This document shows positions 23,215-31,903 of a stretch of DNA of 64,000 bases, in pieces. The stretch is from Leptonema illini DSM 21528. Lineage in GTDB: Bacteria > Spirochaetota > Leptospiria > Leptospirales > Leptonemataceae. The translations under genes and the position numbers were made by a program. The notes under the pieces are model-generated. The model had not been told where the DNA came from. It made no database searches and worked only from the letters and a program-made list of their open reading frames with translations. How positions within the stretch are numbered: position 1 is the stretch's first letter; each line of letters starts with the position of its first letter. Location: assembly GCF_000243335.1 (NCBI RefSeq), contig NZ_JH597773.1, forward strand, positions 3,742,115 through 3,806,114, written 5' to 3'.

Positions 23215-25464
23215 ATGTCAGAAGCTCCCCGGACCCGTGATCTGCTGCGCATGGTGCGCTGGAGGATCGAGCCCTTTGCCGTCCTGCTTGTCGCCTTCGC
23301 CGTCGTTTTCTATCTGAACGTTCTCGTTCATGGCGATCCGTCGCGTCTTTCCAGCGGAGCTCTGCTCTATGCAGCAGGCTGGAACTTTCTACTCGCTCTT
23401 TTTCTCACGTTGCTGCTTGAGCTGACCTACGCCGCCATCCGCATCGTTGGATCGCTCTTTCAGCGCACGGGCCGTCTTTGGACTTACAGCGTTCCTGCGT
23501 TAAGCGTCTTCTTTTTGATCGTCGAACCGATGTTCTCGTCCGGGGGTATTCTCGACGCGATCCTGAAAGATGCAGGCATGATCTCGTCGCTGTATCTGAC
23601 GATGCTGATGTTCCTCTCGGTGGGCATCTTTCTACTGCTTGTGTATCTTCCTATCTTTCACGGGTTGAATGCGGCCTTTCTGCTCGCCTCGATTCTGCTT
23701 TCGCGTCTTCTGCTGTTGCCGCTGCAGAACCTTTTCTTTCCGCAGATTGCCGACTTCACGATCGGGCTCTTTCTGCTCTTTGTCGTGATCGCCTTTTCAC
23801 TGGCCGCGCTGTTTTATCTTTATCTGCAAACGCGTCGCCGTATCGGATTGTCTCCGCATTATGAGCGCTTCGCTCCTGACCGATTATGGTTCTTCGCCCT
23901 TCTGCCCGTGATCGCCTTTTCGGTATTCGGTCTCGTTTATCTTCGGGGCGAGCAGCGCGTCTTTCATCCGTTGCTTGATATCTTTTATCTGAACCTCATC
24001 GGATCGTTATCCGTCGCCCTGCTCACGCTTTTCACCATGCTGCGCTTTGAGGCGCGAAACGGACGGGCCCTGCGCCTGCCGGCGTCTCGTTCCGCTCTCT
24101 TTCTTGCCGTCGTCCTCTTCTCGACGGTGACCGGGCTCGTTCGCAGCTATCAGCCCGACTACGTCTTTTTCGCGAGAGAAACGGCAGCCGGTCGTTTTCT
24201 TGAATTGATTTCTGTGCTGGCCGACGGCGATCTTGACGGCAACTCCGTGTGGCCGGGACAGGATAGCGACGATAACAATGCCGGCGTGCGTCGCGAAAGC
24301 AAGGGCGAATATCGCAGCAATGCGCTCGATCTCAAGCCGTCGGGTTATCCGGGCGTGGATCGCATCCTGATCACCTTCGTTATCGACGGCGCCGTTCTTG
24401 AGAATCCGGTCTATGCTACGGATCGGGACGAGGCGGCCGGAGCCGAGCCCGGTCTGCAATCCGTAGCCCCTGAGGGCATGCGTTACTGGATGCAGCCTTC
24501 AAATCAACCGGAGCGGTCGTTGCGTGCTCTGTTGCAGGGGCTCAGCTCGTTTGAAGAGGTGCACGGCGTGGAGCGTCGAAGCCTGCTGTCTTTTGCCGCC
24601 GAAGACGGCTATCGTACGCTCTGCTTTGGATTCGACGACGGTTCGAATTACTTCTTGCATGATCATCCGGCAAGGCTTGATGCCGGATGCCAGGTTTTCG
24701 AGTCTCTTCCCGTTGCAGATTCGGCTAACTTCGAGGCCTGTATCGCCGATTCGTTGCAGGCGGCCGAAAAGCTGATTGCTCAGTATCGCGAAAAATATAC
24801 GTTTGCGTGGCTGCATATCGATACGCGACGCTGCATGGGACGCGAAGGACTGACGTCGGCCGATAAACGCCTTGCGCTCACGAAAGTACTCGACGATCTG
24901 AAATCGCCTGTGTCCCCATATCGCTTTCTGTCTGATCCGACGCGACGATTGCTTGGCGTCATCATGGAGACGGGATATCTTCCGTATTTTTACGTTTCGG
25001 CTCGCGACGAGTTCTGGCGCGCAAAACGAGGGGCGACGCTTTACAGCGAGATCCTTTCAGGCCATCTGTTTTTCATGCGCTGGTATTTTGCCGATATGCT
25101 TGAAGAAGCGTCGGATGATGAAGAAGATCCGGCGAACGTTCTGCGAAGCGCCGAACAGCTCTATCAGCGAAACGGCGCCGCCGACATGAACGGCTGGGTT
25201 TTTTTACAAGAAGCGCCCGATGAAAGCGTACGCTGGTTTCGCGAGACGATCGGTCTTCAGGGGACCGAGCATCGTCTGCCGGCGATGATGCTCTATTATG
25301 ATGCCCGTCGTCGTCGGCTCGTCTACTCGCACGGCATGTGGAACCGGACCGTGGAGTTTCAGAGCCGGGAGCGACTGAACGAAGAAGAGCCCGCCGACGG
25401 CTCAGGCGCCGACGGCGCGGACGGCGCGGAGCCGGGCGCCCTCGAAAGGCGTCTGCAACGCTGA
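23215..25464 (+). CDS. Membrane protein with degenerate sulfatase-like extracytoplasmic domain
   Basis: A 749-residue protein. Residues 15-310 contain about nine membrane segments; then comes DGDLDGNSVWPGQDSDDNN, an Asp-rich Ca-binding-like loop, and a large domain starting GVDRILITFVIDGAVLE. The order resembles LTA-synthase/sulfatase-family proteins, in which NVLLITIDTLR marks the metal site and nucleophile. Here the nucleophile Thr/Ser/Cys position is not preserved, and FAWLHIDTRRC replaces the usual metal His region, so catalysis is doubtful. It may be a structural or regulatory relative acting in the periplasm. The end is a low-complexity Asp-Gly-Ala stretch. Confidence 0.6.
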   Translation: MSEAPRTRDLLRMVRWRIEPFAVLLVAFAVVFYLNVLVHGDPSRLSSGALLYAAGWNFLLALFLTLLLELTYAAIRIVGSLFQRTGRLWTYSVPALSVFFLIVEPMFSSGGILDAILKDAGMISSLYLTMLMFLSVGIFLLLVYLPIFHGLNAAFLLASILLSRLLLLPLQNLFFPQIADFTIGLFLLFVVIAFSLAALFYLYLQTRRRIGLSPHYERFAPDRLWFFALLPVIAFSVFGLVYLRGEQRVFHPLLDIFYLNLIGSLSVALLTLFTMLRFEARNGRALRLPASRSALFLAVVLFSTVTGLVRSYQPDYVFFARETAAGRFLELISVLADGDLDGNSVWPGQDSDDNNAGVRRESKGEYRSNALDLKPSGYPGVDRILITFVIDGAVLENPVYATDRDEAAGAEPGLQSVAPEGMRYWMQPSNQPERSLRALLQGLSSFEEVHGVERRSLLSFAAEDGYRTLCFGFDDGSNYFLHDHPARLDAGCQVFESLPVADSANFEACIADSLQAAEKLIAQYREKYTFAWLHIDTRRCMGREGLTSADKRLALTKVLDDLKSPVSPYRFLSDPTRRLLGVIMETGYLPYFYVSARDEFWRAKRGATLYSEILSGHLFFMRWYFADMLEEASDDEEDPANVLRSAEQLYQRNGAADMNGWVFLQEAPDESVRWFRETIGLQGTEHRLPAMMLYYDARRRRLVYSHGMWNRTVEFQSRERLNEEEPADGSGADGADGAEPGALERRLQR

Positions 25465-25528
25465 AGCACAGGCTCTGCCCGACCGATGGGCTCCGGGGAG
25501 TGGCGTTTACGGCGCCCCGCCCGGACGG

Positions 25529-26278
25529 TTAACCCGCAGCCTTAACGATTCCGTAGAAGCTATCGGCCTTCAGGGCGGCTCCGCCGATCAGACCTCCGTC
25601 GATGTCGGGCTGTGCGAGCAGGCCGGCGGCGTTGTCGGGCTTCATGCTTCCACCGTAGAGGATGCGCATTCCATCGGCGACGGCAGCAGAGAAAAGCGAG
25701 GCGATCGTTTTACGAATAAATGCATGCATCTCCTGCGCCTGCTCGGGCGTGGCGTTGCGTCCGGTGCCGATGGCCCATACCGGTTCGTAGGCAAGCACCG
25801 TATGCCCGGCGTCTTTCATGCCGGCGAATCCGCCTTCAAGCTGCTTCTTCACGACATCGAAGGCCCGGCCGCCATCGCGTTCTTCAAGCGTTTCGCCGAT
25901 GCAGAAGATTGGAACAAGTCCGCCTGCAAGGGCCTTGATCAGCTTCTTGTTCACCGTGGCGTCGGTTTCATGAAAGTAGGTGCGTTGTTCGGAGTGTCCG
26001 ATGATGACGTGTGTGCAGCCGGCATCAAGCAGCATATCGGCCGAGATCTTGCCGGTGAAGGCGCCCTGATCCTCCCAGTGAAGATCCTGCGCTCCAAGGT
26101 GGATGGAACTTCCTTTAAGTGCGTCGCGAACAGGAATAAGTGCGGTGTAGGGAGGACATACGACGATCTCTGCGGCTTCCTTTCCGCTCACCGTCTTTTT
26201 CAGAGCGTCGGCGAGCACTACGGCCTGCGAAGGGGTCTGGTTCATCTTCCAGTTTCCGGCAATCAGTTTCTTTCTCAT
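25529..26278 (-). CDS. tpiA: Triosephosphate isomerase
   Basis: A 249-residue TIM-barrel enzyme that interconverts dihydroxyacetone phosphate and glyceraldehyde 3-phosphate in glycolysis. Catalytic residues are all visible: Lys in GNWKMN, His in VIIGHSEQR, Glu in AYEPVWAIGTG, and the phosphate-binding loops ILYGGSMKPDNA and GLIGGAAL. The start MRKKLIAGNWKMN at 26278 gives the usual length; the frame continues 21 codons upstream without similarity. Convergent with the membrane gene that ends at 25464. Confidence 0.98.
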   Translation of the reverse strand: MRKKLIAGNWKMNQTPSQAVVLADALKKTVSGKEAAEIVVCPPYTALIPVRDALKGSSIHLGAQDLHWEDQGAFTGKISADMLLDAGCTHVIIGHSEQRTYFHETDATVNKKLIKALAGGLVPIFCIGETLEERDGGRAFDVVKKQLEGGFAGMKDAGHTVLAYEPVWAIGTGRNATPEQAQEMHAFIRKTIASLFSAAVADGMRILYGGSMKPDNAAGLLAQPDIDGGLIGGAALKADSFYGIVKAAG

Positions 26279-26402
26279 GCCTCCGATTCTACTGCTCGAT
26301 AGAGAGAGGCAAGCGCTTTCCTTTGCCTCAAGCTTGTCCATGCAGAGATTTCGAGATGTGAATTTCTCTTGTCAATGATCGGCGATCTCTGAAGACGGAG
26401 GG

Positions 26403-28181
26403 ATGCTGTTACGCATCGGACAGCGACTGTATGCCCGTCTGCGCGTAACCAGTCCTCTGCACGTTTATCTGTACGCGATCCTGATCGGGTTGACGACGGG
26501 TCTTTTTGGACTCCTGTTCAATCATATTCTGCATCTTGTTCGCGATGCTATCTTTCTTCACGGCATAGGGCTATCGCTTCCGAATCCGCGAGGCGAAGGT
26601 GTTGCCGGTCTTGCCGTCGTTCCGTTTTCGCCGTATCTGCTTTTTATCGCTCCGGCGATCGGCGGCCTTTTCTCGGGCGTCGTGACGACATATTTCTGTC
26701 ATGATGCCCGCGGAGGCGGAACAGACGCCATCATCCGAGCCTTTCATTCCGAAGGGGGGCGCATCGGTGGACGGGTTCCTTTCTTTAAATCGCTGGCAAC
26801 GATCTTTACCGTCGGCTTCGGCGGAAGCGCGGGCAAAGAAGGGCCGATCATGCAGATCGGAGCCGGCATCGGTTCTTTTTTCGGTAAGATATTGAACGTC
26901 GGGGATCGCGCCCACCGTTCGATGATGCTTGCCGGAGTGGCGGCCGGACTGGCCACAGTTTTTCGCGCACCATTTGGAGGAGCGTTAACCGCAGTCGAGG
27001 TCGTGTATCGCGAAGATATAGAGAGCGACTCGCTTCTGCCGGCGATTCTTTCGGCCGTCTCTGCCTACATGGTCGTGCGCGCCTTTCAGGCCGATGCGGC
27101 CATGTTCGTCGTTCCTCCCGTTCACCTGAATACCTTTTATGAGCTGCTCTTTTATGTTCTGCTCGGTCTTGTATGTGTCGGCACCGGCTATCTTTTCACG
27201 GCCTATTTTCGATTGGTGCGGCGAGTTTTCGAGAACTGGAACGTGCATCCTATTCTCAAGCCGGCTGCGGGCGGTCTTGTCGTCGGGTTAGCCGCCGTAT
27301 TCTTCCATGATTCGATCGGCGATGGACTTGGCGTATTACAAGAGGTTATCCTGGGACGCCGTCCCGATGCGGAGTGGTGGGGTGTGGCCGGGTTTTTTCT
27401 TTTTCTGGCCGGGCTGAAGATCATTACTACAAGCTTCACTGTGGCCACCGGCGGATCGGGCGGCGTCTTTACTCCTTCGCTTTTTATCGGCGGCATGCTC
27501 GGCGGCTCCGTCGGCGTCGTCGCACAGCATTTCTTTCCCGAGCTGCAGATCTCAGTCGTTTCGTTTATTATGGTGGGCATGGGCGGATTCTTTATCGGCG
27601 TGGCGCACGCTCCGATTGCCGGCATGGTGATGGTATGCGACATGGTGGGGAATTATACGCTTCTTCCGGCCCTGATGATCGTATCGGTGCTCTCGACCGT
27701 CATCTCGCGGTTTTCTATCTATGAGGGGCAGGTCGAGAACCGCTTTCATTCGCCGGCTCATTACTGGGATATGAATCTCAATCTGCTCTCGCAGATGAAG
27801 ATCGCCAGCTTTACGAATCTGCTGCGGCATATAACCCTGGTCGAGCCGAGACGCCTCGTTCACGAGGTCGAGCAGGATGCCCTTGAACTGAAGGCCACCG
27901 ACTTCGTCGTCGTGGGCAAAGGCGGCGCTTACGAGGGCATCTGCTCTCTGCGCCATTTCAGGCATACTCCAGAAACCGAAGAGCTGCGAACTCTGCTCAC
28001 CGTCGCAGACGTTGCGCGTGAGGTTCGTCCGCTCAGGTTAACCGATACGTTCAGCGACGCCTTGCAGGTTATGATGGAAAACGAGATCGATAAGGCCGCC
28101 GTCGTCGGCGATCGCGACGAAGTTCTCGGTTATCTGCGCTTCGTCGACATTATGAAAGCCTACAATCAGCGCGTGAGGTAA
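26403..28181 (+). CDS. ClC-type chloride channel/antiporter with CBS domains
   Basis: A 592-residue membrane protein. Selectivity-filter motifs are clear: GGSAGKEGPIMQIGAGIGS (about residue 140; the Glu of GKEGP is the gating/proton glutamate) and GGSGGVFTPSLFIGGMLGG (about 355). Around 10-11 hydrophobic stretches end near residue 440, followed by a cytoplasmic C-terminal region with CBS-type sequence (VVVGKGGAYEGICSLRHFR; AAVVGDRDEVLGYLRFVDI). The proton glutamate suggests a Cl-/H+ exchanger rather than a channel. thiD follows after three bases. Confidence 0.95.
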   Translation: MLLRIGQRLYARLRVTSPLHVYLYAILIGLTTGLFGLLFNHILHLVRDAIFLHGIGLSLPNPRGEGVAGLAVVPFSPYLLFIAPAIGGLFSGVVTTYFCHDARGGGTDAIIRAFHSEGGRIGGRVPFFKSLATIFTVGFGGSAGKEGPIMQIGAGIGSFFGKILNVGDRAHRSMMLAGVAAGLATVFRAPFGGALTAVEVVYREDIESDSLLPAILSAVSAYMVVRAFQADAAMFVVPPVHLNTFYELLFYVLLGLVCVGTGYLFTAYFRLVRRVFENWNVHPILKPAAGGLVVGLAAVFFHDSIGDGLGVLQEVILGRRPDAEWWGVAGFFLFLAGLKIITTSFTVATGGSGGVFTPSLFIGGMLGGSVGVVAQHFFPELQISVVSFIMVGMGGFFIGVAHAPIAGMVMVCDMVGNYTLLPALMIVSVLSTVISRFSIYEGQVENRFHSPAHYWDMNLNLLSQMKIASFTNLLRHITLVEPRRLVHEVEQDALELKATDFVVVGKGGAYEGICSLRHFRHTPETEELRTLLTVADVAREVRPLRLTDTFSDALQVMMENEIDKAAVVGDRDEVLGYLRFVDIMKAYNQRVR

Positions 28182-28184
28182 GCT

Positions 28185-29000
28185 GTGAATATGGAACCCA
28201 ATGGAATTCTTCCTGTCGTGTTAACCATCGCCGGATCAGACTCGGGCGGTGGCGCCGGTATTCAAGCTGATCTGAAAACATTTCAAGCCTTTCGGTGCTT
28301 CGGTACGAGCGTGATTACGGCCATCACGGCTCAGAATACGAAGGGGGTGACGGCCGTTCAGGGCATCGATGCCGACGTGGTCGCCGCGCAGCTTGAGGCC
28401 GTTCTCGACGATTTTCCCGTCAAAGCCGCGAAGACCGGCATGTTGTTTTCAGCGCCGATTATCAAGGCGATCAAGCGCGTCTGGCAGAAGCATACGGAGC
28501 GCATTCCGCTGGTTGTTGATCCCGTTATGGTCGCATCAACGGGCGCCCGGCTGCTCGAACCCGAGGCCGAGACGGCGTTAACCGATTTCTTGAAGCTGGC
28601 GCGCCTGATCACGCCGAACCTTCCGGAGACCGAATGCCTTCTCGGGCATACGATCAGCGGTGAATCGGGTATGAAAGAAGCGGCGCTGGAGCTCTATGAC
28701 CGTTTTGGATCGTCCGTACTTGTTAAGGGTGGTCATCGCCTCGGCCTTGATGGTCGGGTGCTCGACGTGCTTTATGACGGCACAAAGTTCCTGACATTCA
28801 CCTCAGAACGCTTGCCCGAGAAAAATACGCACGGAACGGGCTGCACGTTAAGCGCCGCCATTGCCGCCAATCTCGCCCTCGGCCTCGGCCTTCAAGAGGC
28901 GGTCGCCGGCGCTCGCGATTACCTGGTGGGGGCCATTAAGAATGCGCCGGGTCTTGGCGAGGGCTATGGCCCGCTCAATCATCTATGGCGAGATCTATAA
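28185..29000 (+). CDS. thiD: Hydroxymethylpyrimidine/phosphomethylpyrimidine kinase
   Basis: A 271-residue ribokinase-fold enzyme of thiamine synthesis; it phosphorylates HMP and then HMP-P. VLTIAGSDSGGGAGIQADLKTFQAFRCFGTSVITAITAQNT is the family N-terminus, and NTHGTGCTLSAAIAANLALG holds the anion hole and catalytic Asp/Cys region. GTG 28185 is preferred because GAGG lies six bases upstream; ATG 28191 is an alternative. No thiamine riboswitch is visible since the gene is tightly packed behind the ClC gene. It overlaps the GH18 gene by 16 bases. Confidence 0.96.
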   Translation: MNMEPNGILPVVLTIAGSDSGGGAGIQADLKTFQAFRCFGTSVITAITAQNTKGVTAVQGIDADVVAAQLEAVLDDFPVKAAKTGMLFSAPIIKAIKRVWQKHTERIPLVVDPVMVASTGARLLEPEAETALTDFLKLARLITPNLPETECLLGHTISGESGMKEAALELYDRFGSSVLVKGGHRLGLDGRVLDVLYDGTKFLTFTSERLPEKNTHGTGCTLSAAIAANLALGLGLQEAVAGARDYLVGAIKNAPGLGEGYGPLNHLWRDL

Positions 29001-29950
29001 GGGCATATCGTTTCATCACGGTCTTTTTCTTTCTCGCTCTTATCGGATGCGAGCAGAAAGTACCTACGGCTGCGGAGCCTCCGCACGCGAAGAGGTGGGG
29101 ATACGTGATTCCGGAATCCTTTCTTGCATCGGATATCGAAAACCGTCTCTCTGCCTATGAGGTTCTCTGTATCGGCGTCTATCGCTTGAATGCAAGAGGC
29201 GAGCTCTATAAAACTCCGTCATTGTCGAAAGGCCAGCGGCAGATGCTTGTGCGGTTACAGAAGAAACGCCCTCTCTATCCGCTTGTCTCGTTGCGAAATG
29301 CACGGGAAGGTGCCCGCATGCTTGATGATCCGAGCATTGCGAAAAAGGCCGCCGCTGCTCTCGTAGCGCTCTTGAAACGAGAAGGCTATGATGGGCTTCA
29401 TATCGATTTTGAGTATCTGACGGGGCGACACAGTAACGCCTTCGGATCCTTCTTGAGAATGCTCAAAGAGGATCCAGCCATGCGCGAAAGGACGTTAAGC
29501 ATCGCCGCTTTTCCACCCCTGCACGGCAAACCGGAAGAGGCGGCCTTTTATGATCTGACTGTGCTGGCGCCCATTGTCGATGAGATCGTTTATATGACAT
29601 ATGATTATCACGTTCAGAAGCCCGGACCTGTAACGCACCTTTACTGGGTGCGGCAGAATCTTGATATCGTGCGGAAGTCCTTTCCAATGAAAAAGGTATG
29701 GCTCGGAGTACCTTCGTACGGCTATGAATGGAAAGGCCCTGGACGACCGCGAGCCGTCAGTGAGGCAGAAGGTCACAGACAGTGCGAGAAGTATGGCTGT
29801 GAGCGCCATGACTCCGGCATGTTGCGCGTGAAGCGAGAGGACCGCACCGTTTATTTTTCGGATGCAGAGCTGCGACAGAACATGGCCACGATTGCCGCGC
29901 AGTATCAGACGCTCGGCACGGCTACATGGCGAGTCGGATTCGAGCAATGA
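28985..29950 (+). CDS. GH18-type glycoside hydrolase lipoprotein
   Basis: A 321-residue exported protein with lipobox LIGC (Cys22). The fold is a glycoside hydrolase family 18 barrel: GYDGLHIDFEYL carries the DxxDxDxE-type motif with the catalytic Glu, EIVYMTYDYH the second conserved strand, and KVWLGVPSYGYEW the third. It resembles YaaH/SleL-like enzymes that act on N-acetylglucosamine in peptidoglycan or chitin. The first acid of the usual DGxDxDxE is replaced (DGLHIDFE), but D and E nearest the substrate remain. It is coupled to thiD upstream and to the next gene by ATGA. Confidence 0.82.
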   Translation: MARSIRAYRFITVFFFLALIGCEQKVPTAAEPPHAKRWGYVIPESFLASDIENRLSAYEVLCIGVYRLNARGELYKTPSLSKGQRQMLVRLQKKRPLYPLVSLRNAREGARMLDDPSIAKKAAAALVALLKREGYDGLHIDFEYLTGRHSNAFGSFLRMLKEDPAMRERTLSIAAFPPLHGKPEEAAFYDLTVLAPIVDEIVYMTYDYHVQKPGPVTHLYWVRQNLDIVRKSFPMKKVWLGVPSYGYEWKGPGRPRAVSEAEGHRQCEKYGCERHDSGMLRVKREDRTVYFSDAELRQNMATIAAQYQTLGTATWRVGFEQ

Positions 29951-30441
29951 GCATGAACCGGATTGAACAAGAGCTGTATCGCCGCTTGCTGGACTTTCGT
30001 CTGGACGAGCCGGGAGTTCCCTTTGCCTATTCGGACCGTCTTGCACGAGAGAACGGCTGGAGCATGGCGTACACGTTTCGCGTCATTGCAGAATATCGTA
30101 AGTTCCTGTTTCTATGCTGCGTGATGGAAACGAACCCCACGCCTTCGGATCAGGTCGATCAGGCGTGGCATCTTCATCTGCTTTATACGAAGTCTTACTG
30201 GATCGATCTCTGCCGCCATACGATCGGTCGCGAATTGCACCATATACCCACTGAGGGCAGACAGGAGCGACAGAGGTTCGTCGAGCAGTATCTGAAAACG
30301 CTTGATACCTACCGTCAGTACTTTGGAAATCCGCCCGCCGACGTCTGGCCGGACGAGAAGACTCGCTTCGCGAGTATCCGCTGGATGAGAATCAATCTGC
30401 ATACGTACATTCCCGTGAGGAGACTATGGAAGATCTTCTGA
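29947..30441 (+). CDS. Conserved protein resembling glycine-rich-domain (DUF1399-like) proteins
   Basis: A 164-residue soluble protein without signal peptide. The segment NPTPSDQVDQAWHLHLLYTKSYWIDLCRHTIGRELHH resembles the His-containing VDxxWHxHLL motif of the DUF1399/GRDP family; ERQRFVEQYLKTLDTYRQYFGNPPADVWP follows. Function unknown. Start is ATG 29947 (ATGA overlap with the GH18 gene) or ATG 29953. It overlaps the next gene by 16 bases, so the two are surely co-expressed. Confidence 0.65.
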   Translation: MSMNRIEQELYRRLLDFRLDEPGVPFAYSDRLARENGWSMAYTFRVIAEYRKFLFLCCVMETNPTPSDQVDQAWHLHLLYTKSYWIDLCRHTIGRELHHIPTEGRQERQRFVEQYLKTLDTYRQYFGNPPADVWPDEKTRFASIRWMRINLHTYIPVRRLWKIF

Positions 30442-31208
30442 ATGGTTATACACCGGCCGAGATCAGGCTGCTCATTGATCCGAAGGCAACGCGCATCGAG
30501 CTACTCAAGCTGACATTTCGCGATCTTGTTTTAAGATGCATACTCCGGCTCGAGGGAGAAGGTGATGACGTTGATGTGACGAAGGGCGAGTCGTTCCGAC
30601 CATGGCCGCAGAAAAGGCATGAGACGGTCTTTACGAATATGTTTCTTGAAATCACCGATATGACCGTTCCCGTAATGAAGTATTTCAAGGCGGTTTATGA
30701 CGAATCCGATTCGGATCGACAGTATCGCATCGTAATGACCGCACATGATCTGAAGAAGAACGGCCTTGTAAACGACAGTGCCATCGATCGCATGCTCGAT
30801 CACGTTACTCTTACGAAGAATGGGAAGGACTTTGTGAAGAGGCTTCGCAGCCTTTTCAACGACTATGAATCCAGAATAGGGAAGCAGCTCGATCCGCAGC
30901 GAGTCGCCGGAATCGTTCAACCGCTTGGTACGCACTTCCTTTTACTTGCAAACATGCCAATGGCGATCTACCCGGCCCTTGTGCCTTTGCTCGATCTATC
31001 GTTACCCGTCGAGCAGCGCCAGCTTGATTCGACATCCGGCTCCGATGGTTCGGGTTTCGATACGTTTTCAAGCTCCGATATCGATACGATGCTTGATTGC
31101 GACTCGTCGTTTGCAGATGCCTGCACCGATGGGGGCGGCGCTGATTCGGATTCGGGCGATTCGTCAGATTCGGGATGCTCGGGTTGCGGAGGATGTGGTG
31201 GCGATTAG
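30426..31208 (+). CDS. Unknown protein with Ser/Asp-rich region and Cys/Gly tail
   Basis: A 260-residue protein. The first 190 residues are ordinary globular sequence (FRDLVLRCILRLEG; KNGKDFVKRLRSLFNDYESRIGKQ) with one hydrophobic stretch near 180-198 (HFLLLANMPMAIYPALVPLL). The last 60 are low complexity, rich in Ser and Asp, ending SDSGCSGCGGCGGD. Such CGGCGG tails occur in TIGR04222-type membrane proteins, which also sit beside glycine-rich-domain genes, and could bind metal or be processed. No start ambiguity: ATG 30426 with GTGAGGAG just upstream. Confidence 0.6.
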   Translation: MEDLLNGYTPAEIRLLIDPKATRIELLKLTFRDLVLRCILRLEGEGDDVDVTKGESFRPWPQKRHETVFTNMFLEITDMTVPVMKYFKAVYDESDSDRQYRIVMTAHDLKKNGLVNDSAIDRMLDHVTLTKNGKDFVKRLRSLFNDYESRIGKQLDPQRVAGIVQPLGTHFLLLANMPMAIYPALVPLLDLSLPVEQRQLDSTSGSDGSGFDTFSSSDIDTMLDCDSSFADACTDGGGADSDSGDSSDSGCSGCGGCGGD

Positions 31209-31311
31209 GGTTTTTTCTTGGGCGGAGAGCTGGTAGCCACGAGATCGCTGAAAGATTCGCCCGCTCAGCTTTTTTTTGTGACAGTTCGGCTGTTTTCTGA
31301 CCGGCATCGTC

Positions 31312-31794
31312 ATGAACGAACAGACTCGAGTGGATCGGGAGCCCTATTACCGATCGCGATCCACGTTGCTCATTCCGGAATCTCTTTTCAAGCGGTTCTT
31401 CTGGCGGAGTCCTTACATCAAAGTGGGGCAATGGGCCCTTGGCGGGTTTCTATCCATACTGATGGATGATCCGGCGTTGGAATACAAGCTGAGCTTCCTG
31501 GAAAGAACCGGCAAATGGAAGAAGCAGTACCAAGAAGAAGGACAGGAGTTATGTCGGGTGAATTTTTATCCGGATGATCGGGATTGGGGGCGGTTGTCTG
31601 CGATTGCGAATGCGACGGGATATTCTCGATGTTACATCTTCGTTTACCTGATGCTCATCGCATTGGGGGTGATAGCTCTGGAGAATGGAGGAACTCAGCG
31701 GTCTTGGGTGAAGGGCCACTGGAATCCGATAATGATTTGCTCTATGACTGTCGATGCGGTCAGCCGAAAACTCACAAGAATCCTACAAACATAG
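31312..31794 (+). CDS. DUF1564 family protein (copy 1)
   Basis: A 160-residue protein of a family known mainly from Leptospira. Core: RVNFYPDDRDWGRLSAIANATGYSRCYIFVYLMLIAL, which looks like a DNA-binding ribbon-helix-helix-type segment in other members. The N-terminus MNEQTRVDREPYYRSRSTLLIPESLF is basic. A close relative, about four residues in five identical, lies at 48358-48840 on the other strand. Role unknown; the family is highly duplicated in Leptospirales and often lies near mobile DNA. Copy 2 is immediately next to an insertion sequence; this copy is not. Confidence 0.82.
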   Translation: MNEQTRVDREPYYRSRSTLLIPESLFKRFFWRSPYIKVGQWALGGFLSILMDDPALEYKLSFLERTGKWKKQYQEEGQELCRVNFYPDDRDWGRLSAIANATGYSRCYIFVYLMLIALGVIALENGGTQRSWVKGHWNPIMICSMTVDAVSRKLTRILQT

Positions 31795-31903
31795 CGCGCG
31801 ACTCCGCACACCCTCATTAACAGTCACTGCATCCTTCCTCGCCCGAGCCACCGGCCCGGGCAAACATAGCCCTTTACAAAAAGAGGCTTGATCACGTCAG
31901 AAG

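Noticed and set aside
25465-25528. Terminator between the sulfatase-like gene and tpiA
   Set aside because: The GC-rich stretch can pair only imperfectly and has no T tract, so I do not call it.
25720-26361. Long plus-strand frames opposite tpiA
   Set aside because: They are antisense shadows of a clear, full-length triosephosphate isomerase gene.
28182-28184. Thiamine riboswitch before thiD
   Set aside because: There are only three bases between the genes; no room for an aptamer.
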